Shown: positions 22,438 to 35,300 of the stretch, piece by piece
Position numbering within the stretch: position 1 is the stretch's first letter
How the letters are laid out: every line of letters begins with the position of its first letter
NCBI RefSeq assembly: GCF_000524195.1
Contig: NW_020170402.1
Location: forward strand, 83,739 to 147,738
Length of the DNA: 64,000 bases
Reading direction: 5' to 3'
Source: Echinococcus granulosus
Lineage: Eukaryota > Platyhelminthes > Cestoda > Cyclophyllidea > Taeniidae
Notes under the pieces: generated by a model
What the model saw: only the letters and a program-made list of their open reading frames with translations
Told to the model about the DNA's origin: nothing
Database searches by the model: none
Program-made: the position numbers and the translations under genes

Positions 22438-24884
22438 CTAAGCAGATCTTTCAATTACTGGGGAGTCGCGGGATCTGTGGACTTGATGGCAGTGGATTGT
22501 AAAAGCACGGTCACATGTGCCACGTCTGGTAATAAGAAGGCACATCAGTCAGGAGTGGCGTTAAATCAGCGCCTATAACGACTGATGGCTCCACAAACGG
22601 ACTAATCTTGTCGGTGAGAAAGGAAGTAATTAAGCGTTATTTGGTCGACAATTATGTGTGTGTATGCATTAAATGCGCAATCATTCTGGCAATTAGGAAA
22701 TTGCAGCCCTCTCTCTTCCCTTTCTCCCTCCATCACTCTCTGCACCCCCCTCCCCTCCCTTTATCACCGACTCTAAATTGCAGACTTGTTATTAAAATTG
22801 TACTCTTAATTACCCCTTCACTATGTAGCTGTCAAGCACCAAGACCACTACCTTCGAATGAGACACTAAAATTCACATGACACCTCAAAGTAACTCCGTG
22901 CCACCGGCGTCTGAGGTGAGTTAACAATTAATCATGCTAATTTAAAGCATGGCTAAATGCATTTTGGGTACGCTCACTTCATTTTGAAGCCGGCCTGACA
23001 AGAAAGGATAAAACTGACTGTGTGAGAGAGAGGCAGTGGGCACGTTTAAATTTTGGTATTTTTTTGGACTAAATCACACTATCTTTTTTTCATGTTTCCG
23101 TCACACCAAATCAGCTTCCACCCAAACACCACCTCTGATTAGGGGTGAGTGAGGGAGCAAGGTGTGATTTGTACCTATCCGCCTCTCTGTCTTCCCCATC
23201 TCGGTGCCAGCGCACGCTTTTTTTGGTGGTCCGGAAGCAACCTGTCAATTTGTTTAATATTGCATGCTTCAGTCCTCCCTACCAAATCGTAAATGCACTT
23301 TTTCAAGCGATTCGGGAGAGACACCCAACAAACGAAAAATTGTCCTTATGTTTGAACATTTCGTAAATCGTGATTCCATTGAATTAATATGATAATACAA
23401 TTTGAGTGGTATGCGCATGGCTGGATTGTCAAGAGGCGGTTAGGTAACCGATCCCAAGGGTACCCTTTTTTAATTCACTGACTTTGATCCAAAAGGTTGG
23501 TAGCTCAAGTACTTTTTTTCTAACAATGGCAGAAGGAGTATCAAATCAGATTTCCCTGGGTCAAGTGAGTCCTGGAGAGACAACTAATGGAAGACATTGT
23601 AGACATTTGAAGCAGTCGTATACAGCATTTTCCTTTTGGCCCAAATCTTCAATAACCCTTAATGTAAACAAGTATTAGGAGGAAATCGGCCTTCAGGTTG
23701 TCAAGAAAAATGAGCGAACTGTGAGATTTGGTTACTTGTTGTCACATCTAACACACAACAGCAGCACATCAATCAACTCCACTAGTATTTTTACTTCCTT
23801 ATCCAAAATGTTGCGTGCTTTGTTAATCCATTGTTACTTTTTCCGAAGTAAATGGGCCAATAATCTGTTAGCTCCTCTCCTGATGGAGAAGATAATAACC
23901 CTCCACTTACCATAAAGACAAAAAAGTTGCCCAATTTGAACTATTTCTCCTATTCAGATACATTTCTTCAAGTGAATATAGACAATGATTTGAAGAAATG
24001 GCAAATAACTAAATTGTTAGCCAATTAATTGACCCCTTGCCTCCAGTCCGAGACTTAACATGGAAATGCAGTGACTTTTCTAGCTTCTTGTTTTGCTTGT
24101 CCAACTCTTCTGATGGGTGGTCGCGTATAGCACTCCATCAGGGAGTAATTGAACATTTTCCTAATGAACCAGAGTTCTTATTAATTGGACAAAAAGTGGG
24201 AGGCAGTTAATAGACACCACTATGGGTGTGCCTAAGGGAGTTCGCAGGTGTCAATTATGTGAAGACGAGAAGAGAGGAGGCAGCCTGAAGCATGCAACAT
24301 TTATCTCCTGGTAACATTTTGTTATTTTGTTCACCACGTGGAGAGAATGTGAGCGAGAGAAACGAGAGGAATAAGGTGGGGGTGGGGGGGGAAAGAGAGC
24401 GTTAATTATGGGCGTAGCCACCCTCCAATTAGCCTACTTGCCTGTCTTCCTGCCTGTTTCTGCTTCGGTGGGTCCCTAACTGACACGTACGACGCATTTG
24501 AACGCATGTTTACGGGATGAAGGAGTCACCTTGAAGACCTTTGTGTAGGGCAGACACCTCTTGTGGGATTTATTGCTCCAAAAACCTACCCTTTTATTGT
24601 TCCTAATCCACATTTAGTTTTTGAAGACTACTCTGTTCCTACAGAAATTCTCAGAGTTGAAATAAGAGGTAATGTCTAGTAGGGTGTGATGTGCTCAGCT
24701 TCGACAAGACGAAAACGCAGTGGATGACCAAACTTCAAACCTAATTAGCACTTCATGTTTGCCCGCCTAACATCAAGGTGTTTATCGACCTCTTAAAGGG
24801 TCAAATCTAAGGGACTGCAATGCGTGTGTTAGTGACAAGGGAAATCAGAGGAAGAGTCTATCAGCTAATATGGGCTGTTCAAAC

Positions 24885-24936
24885 CAGGTTAGGTGATGTA
24901 GCTAACTAGGGCTACATCACTTGGGCGGTGAACCTG
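24885..24936. repeat. inverted repeat (hairpin) ~1 kb upstream of the homeobox gene
   Basis: A perfect 10-bp stem, GTGATGTAGC (24893-24902) with GCTACATCAC (24911-24920), encloses an 8-base loop. An outer 6-bp stem, CAGGTT (24885-24890) with AACCTG (24931-24936), is separated by an asymmetric internal loop. It could be a structured RNA or a recognition site. It is short for a microRNA precursor. Confidence 0.6.
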
Positions 24937-25900
24937 AATCAAATCTGTTTTGTTCAGAAAGGAGGAAAATCAAGCGCGTTTTCCAGACTGTGACTTGCCA
25001 GCCCCTAATATGACAAGTTGACTGAATCTCTATTCTCCTCCGCAAGTAAGTATACAAGGCAAGTGTGAATCCTGCCTCATTTAATCTTCATTTTCTCAAC
25101 TCTCCCCCGTTTGAGTATGACGGTTCACCTCCATAAAAGCTGCAAATTTAATGGGCAAAACCTTTATTCTTATTGCATTAAATCAACTCGGCTTCTGAGT
25201 GTTTTTTTAAAGTTGGTGGCTTTATCTCTATCACCCTAAAAAAGAACGAGGTTGAAGTTCAAGTAGGCTGGCCTGAAATTCAAAACCGCTCAGTGTGGTC
25301 GTCGTTGTGCATGTACAGTCAACTTTTTGCCTTTTCATTAAAGGAAATCAAGGCTGAAGGTAAAAAACTCGAAATTCATGTCTATTTGTAGAGGCAATAT
25401 ATATTTCTAAGCAGATGATGACATTCGGCATTGTTAGCGGATGATTATGGTTAGGTGCCGTATTTTAATCCCAGTTCGCTGTAATCGATGGAGAAAATTA
25501 GAAATGATTTGTGATTAATGTCATTGTTTTGTCCCTAAGGCCCTCGAAAGACCTGACATGTTTTTGACATTAAAAAACTGGGTGTACTTGTCATGGTCCC
25601 TAAAAGCGGTCAAGGCTAACAAAGACACAAATAGCCAACTAGACGATGGATGTAAGTGAAAAATCAGGCCCAAATCATTCGTTTGCATTTCGATGACAAG
25701 TATAATTAGGCCTTTTTGCTTAAATTCTGCTTAGGTGAAAATAGCAGAGCCATATTTTACCAAGGAATGGCGTAGTAAATACCCATCGTTAATGGAGATC
25801 GGAATAATGGGTGGTGTCGAAATGATTAAAAAATGTTGCCACTTTTGCAGCCAAACAAGCTTTAATAGCATTCATTCCCCCTCCCCATCCTCCTCACTCC

Positions 25901-25924
25901 TCTTTTCCCTTCGCCCCTCGCCAG
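25901..25924 (+). promoter_or_regulatory. splice acceptor in the 5' UTR (cis or spliced-leader)
   Basis: A long pyrimidine tract (CTCCTCTTTTCCCTTCGCCCC, broken by few purines) ends in CGCCAG at 25924, 34 bases upstream of the first ATG of the homeobox gene. An in-frame stop (TGA at 25935) lies between, so this acceptor precedes untranslated leader. It may close a 5'-UTR intron or accept a spliced leader, as many flatworm mRNAs do. Confidence 0.45.
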
Positions 25925-25958
25925 GGATACCACTTGAGTAAAATTTCTGCCTATAACC

Positions 25959-26388
25959 ATGCGTAGCAGCTTGAACGGACGCACCCGCAATAGCACGCAC
26001 ACGTACACACGCACAGCCATGAGGCATGTCGGATGGCGCAACTCACTATCACGCCGCTGTGTCCAGAGCACCTCAGAAGTATCTCACATGGAAAGTGCTG
26101 GCCTCACCACAGGTCTTGGTACATCCACCCCGCCCACTCCATCAGCTAGCCAAGCTGCCACGCTATCGATGAATTTCGCTCTCTCCTCCACCTCCACAAC
26201 TGCTGTACCGACTGAGCCCTCGACGACGGCATTGGCATTTGAGCAGATTTTTGGTGGACTCATGCTTCCTCCGCCCACGGCGAGCACGGCAAAGGGATTA
26301 GTGATGGGAGAGAAGGAGTGTCCCACTGGGCTACCCCCCTGGATAACGACTTCTTCCATTGGGGAGAGCGGAATTCCTGCTGGAGGGG
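25959..26388 (+). CDS. repo: homeobox gene exon 1
   Basis: 143 codons plus one base, ending GGAGGGG|GTAAGATGG. Rich in Ser, Thr, Ala and Pro. An in-frame stop at 25935-25937 and a strong acceptor at 25924 favour ATG 25959; ATG 26088 ([11 protein letters not shown]) is the alternative. Its phase-1 end fits exon 2 exactly (g|ac, Asp144). Confidence 0.72.
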
Positions 26389-29300
26389 GTAAGATGGTCG
26401 TTGTTTGTGTCTCAGATCTAAAGAAATTCATTCAGCTTCAACCAAAGGTCAAGATCAACATAAGTAGCCCAGAAGAAGTAGTCTCTGTGAGTATGAGAGG
26501 GCTACGGGATCACTGTTTTCTAAACGGCTTCGTTGAAGTGGTCTTAAAAGTTCTCTACTGTCTAGTAATGTTGTAGTTATTGTACAGAGAATGTTTAAAA
26601 ATAAGAGATTTCTTTTGGCAAAACATTAAGTCCCCTTCACGTTTTACAAAAATAAATATTAAAAGCAAGTACTATTGTGATTTGAAAGTGACAGCGCATC
26701 ACATGATTGCCATCCAAGGTATGCAGGAGGTTGTCATTTTGAAATGCCAGTATCAACCCTTATTTTAAAAAGTTTTCATACACAGGGTCGGACCTACCCC
26801 ATCCTATTTCTGACGTTTAATCTTCGACTATTTTATAAAGTCAACTTTAAGGAGTGAGAAGGATAGGAAAAACGTCAACGGGATTGTGCGTATAATTAGG
26901 AGAACATTTTGGAGGAGTGCAAAATTGATGAAAATGTAGCCTTCTAAAATCCCTTAGCTTGATAATGAACTCCACTGGGCCACATACCGCCTGGATGATC
27001 ACATGACGGCTCTTTGAAAATTCAAGTTTCGTAGAACAAGCTATCATGATATATCTGGCTCATTTGGCAACTTCAGAGCATCATTTCATAAAGATTTTTT
27101 CGGTTACCTACTGATGATGATGTTCTTAAAACTTCTAATTGAATTAAGATAAATTTTGAATCGTTTTTATCCCATATTCACAGTTGAGTGACCTGATGCC
27201 TTAAAACCGACGCCTTGTGATCTGAGTGTTGTGAGGGGTCACCTGAATTCCGCCTCAAAAGTTCGAGTTCGCCTATTTCGTGATCAAACGACTGAAATAA
27301 GTCAAGACCTGTTAAGGTACTGTCATTGTCAAACATGCGTTAATGCAGCGCCGATCAACCAGAAAACTCCATTTTAGCAGTAGTAATCTGATACAATGGC
27401 AGTGAAGACTTGACAATCACGGCATTCTTGAAAGTCCTCTGCAAAATAGCTTAAACTTCCACTTTATCGGTTAAAAATAGCCAATTAAGTTCGTTACCTC
27501 GAAGAGTAAATTGCGCAACCTCTCACAGTCCATCTCAGTGAGTGGCAATTCAGTACAAATTTCTCTTTTTCTGCTTAAATTCACACGTCTGCGATGCTTG
27601 TGCGCAAAGTGATGAGGTTGTGGTGGTAGAGTCAAGCAGAAAATCCTGAGACATTGAATACCGAGATCTTTTACCGTTTGAACACACTGTGAGCTGAACG
27701 TGTCACCATAAATTACACTGCCATCGGAACAGTCAAACCTGTTATTCAGAATGATGGCTAACGTTATTCCATATATCCTAGTTTATGCTCTCATTTTTTG
27801 CAAAAAAATGTAATTGGGCATGTCTAAAGCGCAAGCTGTGTGTTCTTTGAGGCGATTTCTGTTGCTTTGCCCTTCTTGTGTGCTCAGTGTTTGGAGTGGG
27901 AAAATCAAGTCCTCCAATTACTCAGCTAATTTAATTAGCAGGGCAATAAAAATGCCAAATTTCTGTCTTCCGGAGACCTGCCTACATCCTCAGAAAGTCC
28001 TTTTCTCAGGCCTGGTTTTTCTTCCTGTTGCTCACAAAAGGAAATTGGGGTTGCCTCTCCTTCTCCTCCCACTACTGCTCCTCTTTAATCTCTTTCCTGA
28101 GGCGTAAGTATAAAATGGGGAAACCAGGGAACGTATCCACTACAGCGCCTCCCAAGGTGCTGCTACCAAATGTCTGTATTTTACTCATTGACCTTTTGTA
28201 ATTTGCACATTCCAGTCATTTTCATGCCCCAATTATTAGTTTAAATGCTTTCGCGTTTCCCCTTCCCCTCCCAAGTCCTAACCCCCTGGCTTCCTTTTTG
28301 TGCAAATAAATGTCATCGTGTCAAAACTTCAAAAGGCACTCTTAAGGCACTCTCCAATAATTTGCACAAAATTAATTTAGCGAAACAGTAGACTTTTTGA
28401 CTAAAATGCATTCAGTTTTTACTCGTCTCCTCCTCCCCCTCCTCTCGCCTTCCCTTATTTTCCTACTGATTGATTAAGCACACATTAAAATTAGTTTGTC
28501 CCGATTTTTTCTGCTAAATGTTAATTATCACCTGCCGTTCGAGTGGAAATATCACAAAACTATGGTAAACGAATTATACGAATGAATGACCCAGAAAAAA
28601 TGCATGGTGTGTGAATGGGTGTGATTTGAAACCGAGGCTGCTGGGTGTGGATCTGCATACGCACACACCCATTTGCCAGAATCGCTAAGGTTAATTAGGA
28701 GGAGGAGGTGGTGGAGGGGGAGGTAGGGTACAGCGTTCGTGTGTGCGCACAAACCCCTGCAAACTGGTCATTTGTTGAGAGAGAGAGAGAGAGAGTGAAC
28801 GCGGTAGTCCACCTACAGCATTCAATCAACAGACGTCAACTCCACTCTCTAATGATGTTAATTGACTAGGCATCCTCCCCCACCCCCACCCTATCTGTCG
28901 CGCGCCTTACTTGGCGTCCCTCCACACCACATCAGCTCATATCAATTAATTAATAGGTGTCCGATTGCTGATTCATTGTCATTAGCTAATCGCTTTGCCT
29001 TGTCAAAATGACTTAACCAGCGGCCATTCTCAATTCCGAATCACAAATGGTTTTCAACCCGGGAGAATACAAAAACGTCCTTTTTGTGCAAAAGCACTTA
29101 AATTTACATTGCATATTCTATTTGGTTGTGAGTTGGTGTTACTCACGTGAAGGAGTCAAAGAAACAAGCGTTCGATGTACATGTTTCGAGAAAATAAAAT
29201 AAGTTAAAAGAAATTTAACGCGCCCTTATTGTAATTAACTTCCTTACCTATCGTTTTCAGTAAAAAATAGGCACCCTTGATTATGCATTGTTTTAAAATC

Positions 29301-32300
29301 CAAATGATCCATATAATATGTGCTGGTAGAGGATGTCGAGTTTCCCTTAACTTATTTTGTGTTTGTTTTTGGGGAACTTTTGCTGACGTTCGAAAAATAT
29401 TCTTGAAGTGCGAAGCAATATCATTTAAATACAAATAATTGGCCCCAAAATGACCTTACAATCTGTGTCCAATCTTATTACCTCTTAGACAAGGCGTCGG
29501 GGAAATTTTTACAATCCGGTGCAGATATAATGAGGTTTTATCGAAGTCTAGTTTGGGGTTTTGTAGCTTTTGTTTATAAAAGTGTTGATTTTTTCAACAC
29601 AAGCAATGCTTGAATACATTTTGGTCTATTATTTTGATATAAATAAAAAGGAACCATTAAGTGGTGAATAATAGCACCGAAAAAGAGTTCTTTTACCGAT
29701 TTTACTTCACTTTCGTAGGTGAATACACAGTTCCATACTTCGTTCTTAGCTGTGAATAAACCTTGAGGCAGTTTTAGTGATTTTCTAATGCGTTAATTGT
29801 CTAATTTACTATCGGTTTTGGCAGTGGGCTAGTGAGGGCAGCCAATACAGTACCTCAGCCGGGTGGCCCAGCAATCAGACCATGCAAGTAGTCTCCAGCC
29901 TTTCTGCAGGTAAAAAATACATGCTCTACCCGAGCAATATGTCGTCTTTCCTCTTCGGAAAAGTCTTGAATGGCTAGAATTCTCGTACAGATACAAATGA
30001 AGATTTCTAAATTTTCTGACATAAAAATTATTTCAAGCCATATTTTATTCAACACCTCAATTTTATCCGATGTAAAACTTTTTCAAATAGGTCGATTTAT
30101 TATATTTTGAAAGAATACTTAGGACCTAACTGAACTAAATGATAAGTTCCAGCTCGTAAACTAATTACTGACTTGCACCCGACCACGCTGAAGAGAGAGG
30201 GAGTTGGAGGAGAAAGGAGGCGAGCAAATGAAAGCATTTACCAGATAGGACTTCCTGAAATAATTAACTCTTATTATCGGTTAATTAGGTAGTCTCTCTC
30301 TCCCCCCATTTCCCTCAAGCACACCCACACACACAAACGCTCGCCAATCCCCACCGTTCCCCTGGGAAAGTGGCCGGGGTTTTCGCTATCAATTGGATCA
30401 AATAATTAGGCCGTCCAGCTGTGGCAACAATCCAAATCATCTCTTCTTCAGAGGCTGACTTTTCAATTTGAAAAATGGAAAAACAAAGGAGAGCATGTAC
30501 GGCATTGTAGGCACTATTGCATATCAGAGCCACTCAAAGGAGGTACGAGTAACGAAGTGGTAAAAGACGCCGCTGACTAATTAAGGGAGGTGTTACTCAC
30601 AGCCGTCGCTAAATGACCCTGGACTGATGGCTGTATTGACACTCCTACCACCACTACTACCATCCTCCCTGTGGGGTCCTTAATATACCTACACAAAAAG
30701 TGGATTGTCTGTCTAGAGCGTGTGTAAACTAATTAGATCCTATTATGCATAAATTAATTAAGTATTTAGAAGCTCCAGAGGGATAGAGAGTGAACGCTCA
30801 TCTCCCCTCCCTGCCTCACCTACCCACTGCACTCCACCTCACTTCGCCTGTCCGTCCGCTCCTCCGTCCCGACTCGTGTGAGTAATTTTTCTCTCTCCTA
30901 ATTAAGTGGAGAAAATTGCATTAATGAGGGAACACAACTGGACTGGACTTAACCTCTGCCTACCTACCCACCTCCTATCAACCCTTCCCTCCAGCCATTT
31001 GCATAAATCAGAAGTTCAATTAGCAAAGTACTGAAAAACTTTGCCTTCTTGACTCTCGGACTTTGTATAAGCCCTCTTTACAAAGTCCGAATTCAACAAT
31101 TTCAGAACTAGTCATTCGAAAAACTCACTACGTGTAGTACTGTGCCAAGTCTGTCCATCTACCGCCTGTAATAGTCGACCTACATGTCGTACATCAGCCA
31201 GTCGACACATGGTCTAGCGAGGTAGTGGGCATGGTTATCCTCACGGGCAGGAGGCTTTGAGGACAGTCCAACAGGTCGATGAGGCACTTAGTCCCACTAC
31301 GGCATGACATTTGGATGGTGGAGACATTTTAAAGTCGTCTGATGGTACATATATGTGACATTCCCGGTAGTGATCATTTCTGATCCCAGCTCCTCTATAA
31401 TCTGGCGTGTATTTTTATGAGAGATGGATCTTGGGAATTGTAAATATAATTGTTTATTTTTGTTCACGGTTTTATAAGCCTTTACTCTTTTGGCCAACAC
31501 TAATAATGAAGTAAACTAGATTGCCCTAGGCTAGTTCAGCCACAGGTATCCGTTGAAGGTTAGGGTTAGTTTGGAAGTGAAAGAATATACCAAAAAGCGA
31601 ATGCAGCTTTAGGCCCCCTAAATTAAGTCTTTTCTTTCTTTACCTTAAAAGTCGCTGTCCAATTTCGTGAAAGCGCGGTTTCATTCCAGTCTGTAAGCTC
31701 TATTAAACAAGCCTTTTGATTGATAATAGAAGAAGAGGGCGAAAAATTAAGAGAACGAGATTTAAGGGTGTTAACAAATATGAATTTTAATTAGTTTATT
31801 TGTTTGAAGTTCGGGTGAGAAGNNNNNNNNNNNNNNNNNNNNNNNNNNNNNNNNNNNNNNNNNNNNNNNNNNNNNNNNNNNNNNNNNNNNNNNNNNNNNN
31901 NNNNNNNNNNNNNNNNNNNNNNAGGAGGAGGAGGCATCATTGATGGTAGTTTGGCAGACGAGCGCACGATTAGCAGTGAACAGCGTCGTTTGATATCTTC
32001 CCCTGCTGCTACTTCGTATACACGCACATGAATATTCAATTTCAAGTATGATACCATCTTGTACGGGGTTTTATTGGAGAACGAGAGATAGGGCTAGTTA
32101 AGGAGTCAATTAGGGCAAGAATCCCTCCCTCTCCACACAACATCTGCATATGTGGAACCTCCTCGTCCTCCCCCTGTACCTGCCTGCCACCATGCCTGCC
32201 TCTCCGCAGTTTTCTAGTCGTAAAATGCTAATAAATGACATGGTCTGATAATCACCCCAAAGCTTGCATCCTATTTTCTGCATCTGCGTCTCAAATTAGC

Positions 32301-35300
32301 ACCACAAGTCGTGCTATAGTTACCGCAGTCAATACCGAAGTTATCCCAGCCCTTATGCACCACCTAAAGGGGGTATCCCCTTTCTTCGCCTCCTCCCCTT
32401 CTGTTTTTGCTCCACCCCTCCAGTCTGATTTCCGTTTCCTGTGCTCCTCTATTGGTGTGGCGTTTAAGCAAGGAGGGGAGGTGGCTGTTTAGGGCATACC
32501 TCTACCGCCGTCACTTTTTAAACCGCGGTTTTATCACAGAAAATGCTTTGTTCCTCGGTCTAATCGTGGTTTAGCAGCGGTGTATTTGAGTGATTGGCCT
32601 GCAAATAAGTACTGGTGGAACAGTAGCGGAAAAGACTGATATCAGTTAGTGATCATTTTGTAAAGAGAAAAACACGAAGGCAAAACAAAAGACCCATTTT
32701 GTCGCTTTGACAACGATTTCCCCCTAAGTTGGGCTGCTTAAATAGTTGCGATTAATGCTATTGCAGAGGGTATCATGCAGTTGGCTTCTTCTTAACTTCC
32801 GCTGAGTAAAGGAGCTTTTCCTGAAAAATTTGTCCTCTATTCAAAGAATGGAAATTTGTGTACCCAGTAGAAACAATAGGGCCACCCAAATGAAACATTT
32901 AAAGGGACCTCCAGGAGAAGTGATGAGCCAGGAAGGAACCAGACGACGGCATTACAAATAATTAGGGATGCATGAAAACGCGAACTAGCCTTGGGCTATC
33001 TCAGTCGAAAGTCTTTTTTTGAAAGGTTAATGAGAATTCCTTAAAAGCAATCTAATTTATTAAGCATTTGTGTATGCCGACGATAGACAGTGACTCAAGA
33101 TGGGGCATTTATTTGTCCTCCCCTTCGAACAGTAACTATTCAGGCCTCCACAACTCTGCGTATCTATCTTTCTATCCATTCAGTCATCCAACTTCCTGCC
33201 TACTTACATACCTAGTCACTTGGCTATGTACGTATGCACTCACTTATGTACCTACTGACCTATCCTACTGATGAAAAGCGTGGATAGACTACAACACGAC
33301 TGGGCTTTGCACAATGTACCGGAATAAAACATCCTCTTAGCCTCATTTTACAATTGACCAGGTTACGGGAAATGTGGCTTTTACAATAGTGGCATCAACA
33401 GTTGTAAAAGCACAAAATTTGACTTAAGGATTGAGTAAAAGGAAGTAGAGGCGGGAAGAGCCTCAAGCGGTAATTTTGGTATGTCCAAAAGGCAAATAGT
33501 AATTAAGAATTAACTTCCGGTGGGTGAATTAACGCTTCTTTTAGGTTCGAGCCAGAGAAATCAATCCTTAACCCCTGTAGACAAGGTGATTTTGTTTTTG
33601 GGGATTCTGGGAGCACAGCTTGCACGGCGGAATGCTCAGAGTTTGATGAGGAATTGGCATGCCGATATGAGGCCTTTGTTTTACCGCCCACTGTAGCAGT
33701 TGTAGCCGTTTTCTTAGTCGTCTTAGCTGTCCTCACTGTCATAAATTTAACGACGCAGGGTCGGAGCTAATTAGGAATTCTGGAAAATTAATTAAGCATT
33801 AAATGGGCTTTGATGCTTAAGCCTACTTCGCCAAACCCCCCATGGCAGGTGTGCGTGTTTCAATGAGGCATAAATTACGACCCGGGTGGGGCTGAGCAAT
33901 GTCAGCTTTAGTGGCGGCTGGTACGGGCGGCACTGTTGGGCCACTCAGGGTTCCTAATACCTATAATTGAAGCAAATATCCTCTCCCATCGGTCCGTCCG
34001 TCCGACCATCGCTTGCTATAAGTGAGAGTGAGCAACGGCAACGTGCATGCGTTTTTCTTAGTGGGCCAGACAGGCCGGTTGAGAGTGCGTATGTGTGTGC
34101 ATGCAGGCAGATAGACAGACACGTGCATACGTCTAATTGGCCAAGCGCATACGCGCGCGTTAATTAATTGCGTGTGCGTATGCGTGTGGCAGCATTTTGT
34201 CCCAGTTCTTCTTCCCTCCTCTCTTCTGTAGTAGGCGGCAGCGACAGCAACATGCTCATGCATACTGGTAAACGATGAGATGTTCCTCTGTCTCCTCTTT
34301 TTCCTACTCTTATCCTTTTTAACCTATCCGCTTATCCTTTTGACGACGTGTTTGTTTTTCAGACAACGGAGTAAACAATTTAGTGGATTTGTGCGGCTTC
34401 GCCGGACACCAGGGAGCTCCGACGGTTCCCCATGGGTTCCCCTTCGGGTTCCCAGTTCATCGATTTTCACCGACTGCGGGTTCGAATCACAATCTCCAAC
34501 ACCAAGGCGGTGCTCCGGGTGTAAATGGCAATATTAGTAGTTCTGGGAGCAACAACGGGTCCGTTGATTTAAAGGTGAAGAAAGCGAGACATAGGTACGT
34601 GTCAGACACACCAAGTGAAAGCTTCACTTTTAACGTTCCGATTTCTTTCTGCTTCCTAAATGATGAATTCCGTGTGAAAAATTTGTACACTTTCGCCACC
34701 TTTTTGCGACGAGATTTTTGCCATATTTTGACAGAAAATGCGCTTTTTGCTACATGGATGCATAACTGCACGTATTTGTAATCCTGCTTTCCGGTGAGAA
34801 TTAGACGTAATCGAAAAGCGCATTTGCAAGGCTGAGGAAAAACCCTACTGAGATTTTACTTACAAAATTGCGAACGGGGGATTCACGGTTGGTGATTTTT
34901 TTATCTTCATTAGGGAAGGTATCCTTTGGTTTGTTGTGGGATCCTCATTCTTCCAAATGAATTCATAAAATTACACCAAATTCAGGAAATAAACGACTTT
35001 AATGACTCTTTGGGTAAATAGACCTATTTATAGGTTGGGAAGCCTTTGGAAATAATACTTTGTGAATAAGTGATTCGTTATTTTCTCGAGATTTATAACT
35101 ACTTAAAATAAACGCTAGTGAGAAAAAAGGAAATACGATTAATGCAATAAGGATTTATGGACACCTAGCTGAATATATTATGGAAGTGGCCTTATAGAAG
35201 AGGTGGTCAAGGCTCCAGGCCTTCGTGTGCGGGGTCGATCTGTCCGCGACTGCAAAGGCCTGTGTTGTGTTGTCAACCCTCATGCAAAAGTGCCATTTGA

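Larger units (their letters stand above)
21993..25924. other. repeat-poor intergenic DNA upstream of the homeobox gene
   Basis: No convincing exon. It holds two inverted repeats (22399-22437 and 24885-24936, listed separately), several TAATTA/ATTA-bearing GC-richer islands (22600-22830, 22900-23160, 24170-24480), and no copy of either repeat family. Frames at 22207-22389, 23484-23678 and 23721-23915 have no supporting context. Confidence 0.45.
26389..34362 (+). other. repo: intron 1 of the homeobox gene (7974 bp), with TAATTA islands
   Basis: Bounded by GTAAGATGG and TTTGTTTTTCAG. It holds one solo terminal repeat (29.8 kb), an assembly gap (31823-31922) and several GC-richer islands dense in homeodomain-type cores: 28.4-29.0 kb (CAATTAATTAATAGG near 28945), 30.2-31.0 kb (GGTTAATTAGG, GACTAATTAAGG, AAATTAATTAAG, CCTAATTAAGTGG) and 33.7-34.2 kb (GCTAATTAGG, AAATTAATTAAGC, GTTAATTAATTGC). 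These are candidate enhancers or autoregulatory sites. Open frames inside it lack paired splice signals. Confidence 0.6.

Noticed and set aside
26084..26431. 115-codon minus-strand frame at 26.1-26.4 kb
   Set aside because: Antisense to homeobox exon 1, which is supported by phase and borders on the plus strand.
27814..28107. 97-codon frame with a hydrophobic C-terminus in intron 1
   Set aside because: Hydrophobicity comes from a CTCCTTCTCCTCCC-type pyrimidine tract; no other support.
32235..32492. 85-codon frame in intron 1
   Set aside because: No paired splice sites in phase with exons 1 and 2, whose direct join already gives a matching phase.
33503..33742. 79-codon minus-strand frame in intron 1 with Thr/Lys/Ser-rich product
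   Set aside because: Composition is somewhat protein-like, but there is no splice context, no motif and no promoter signal. It could be reconsidered with transcript data.
34470..34483. GGTTCGAATC, a perfect tRNA B-box-like decamer
   Set aside because: It lies in exon 2 of the homeobox gene, and no A box or cloverleaf can be folded around it.
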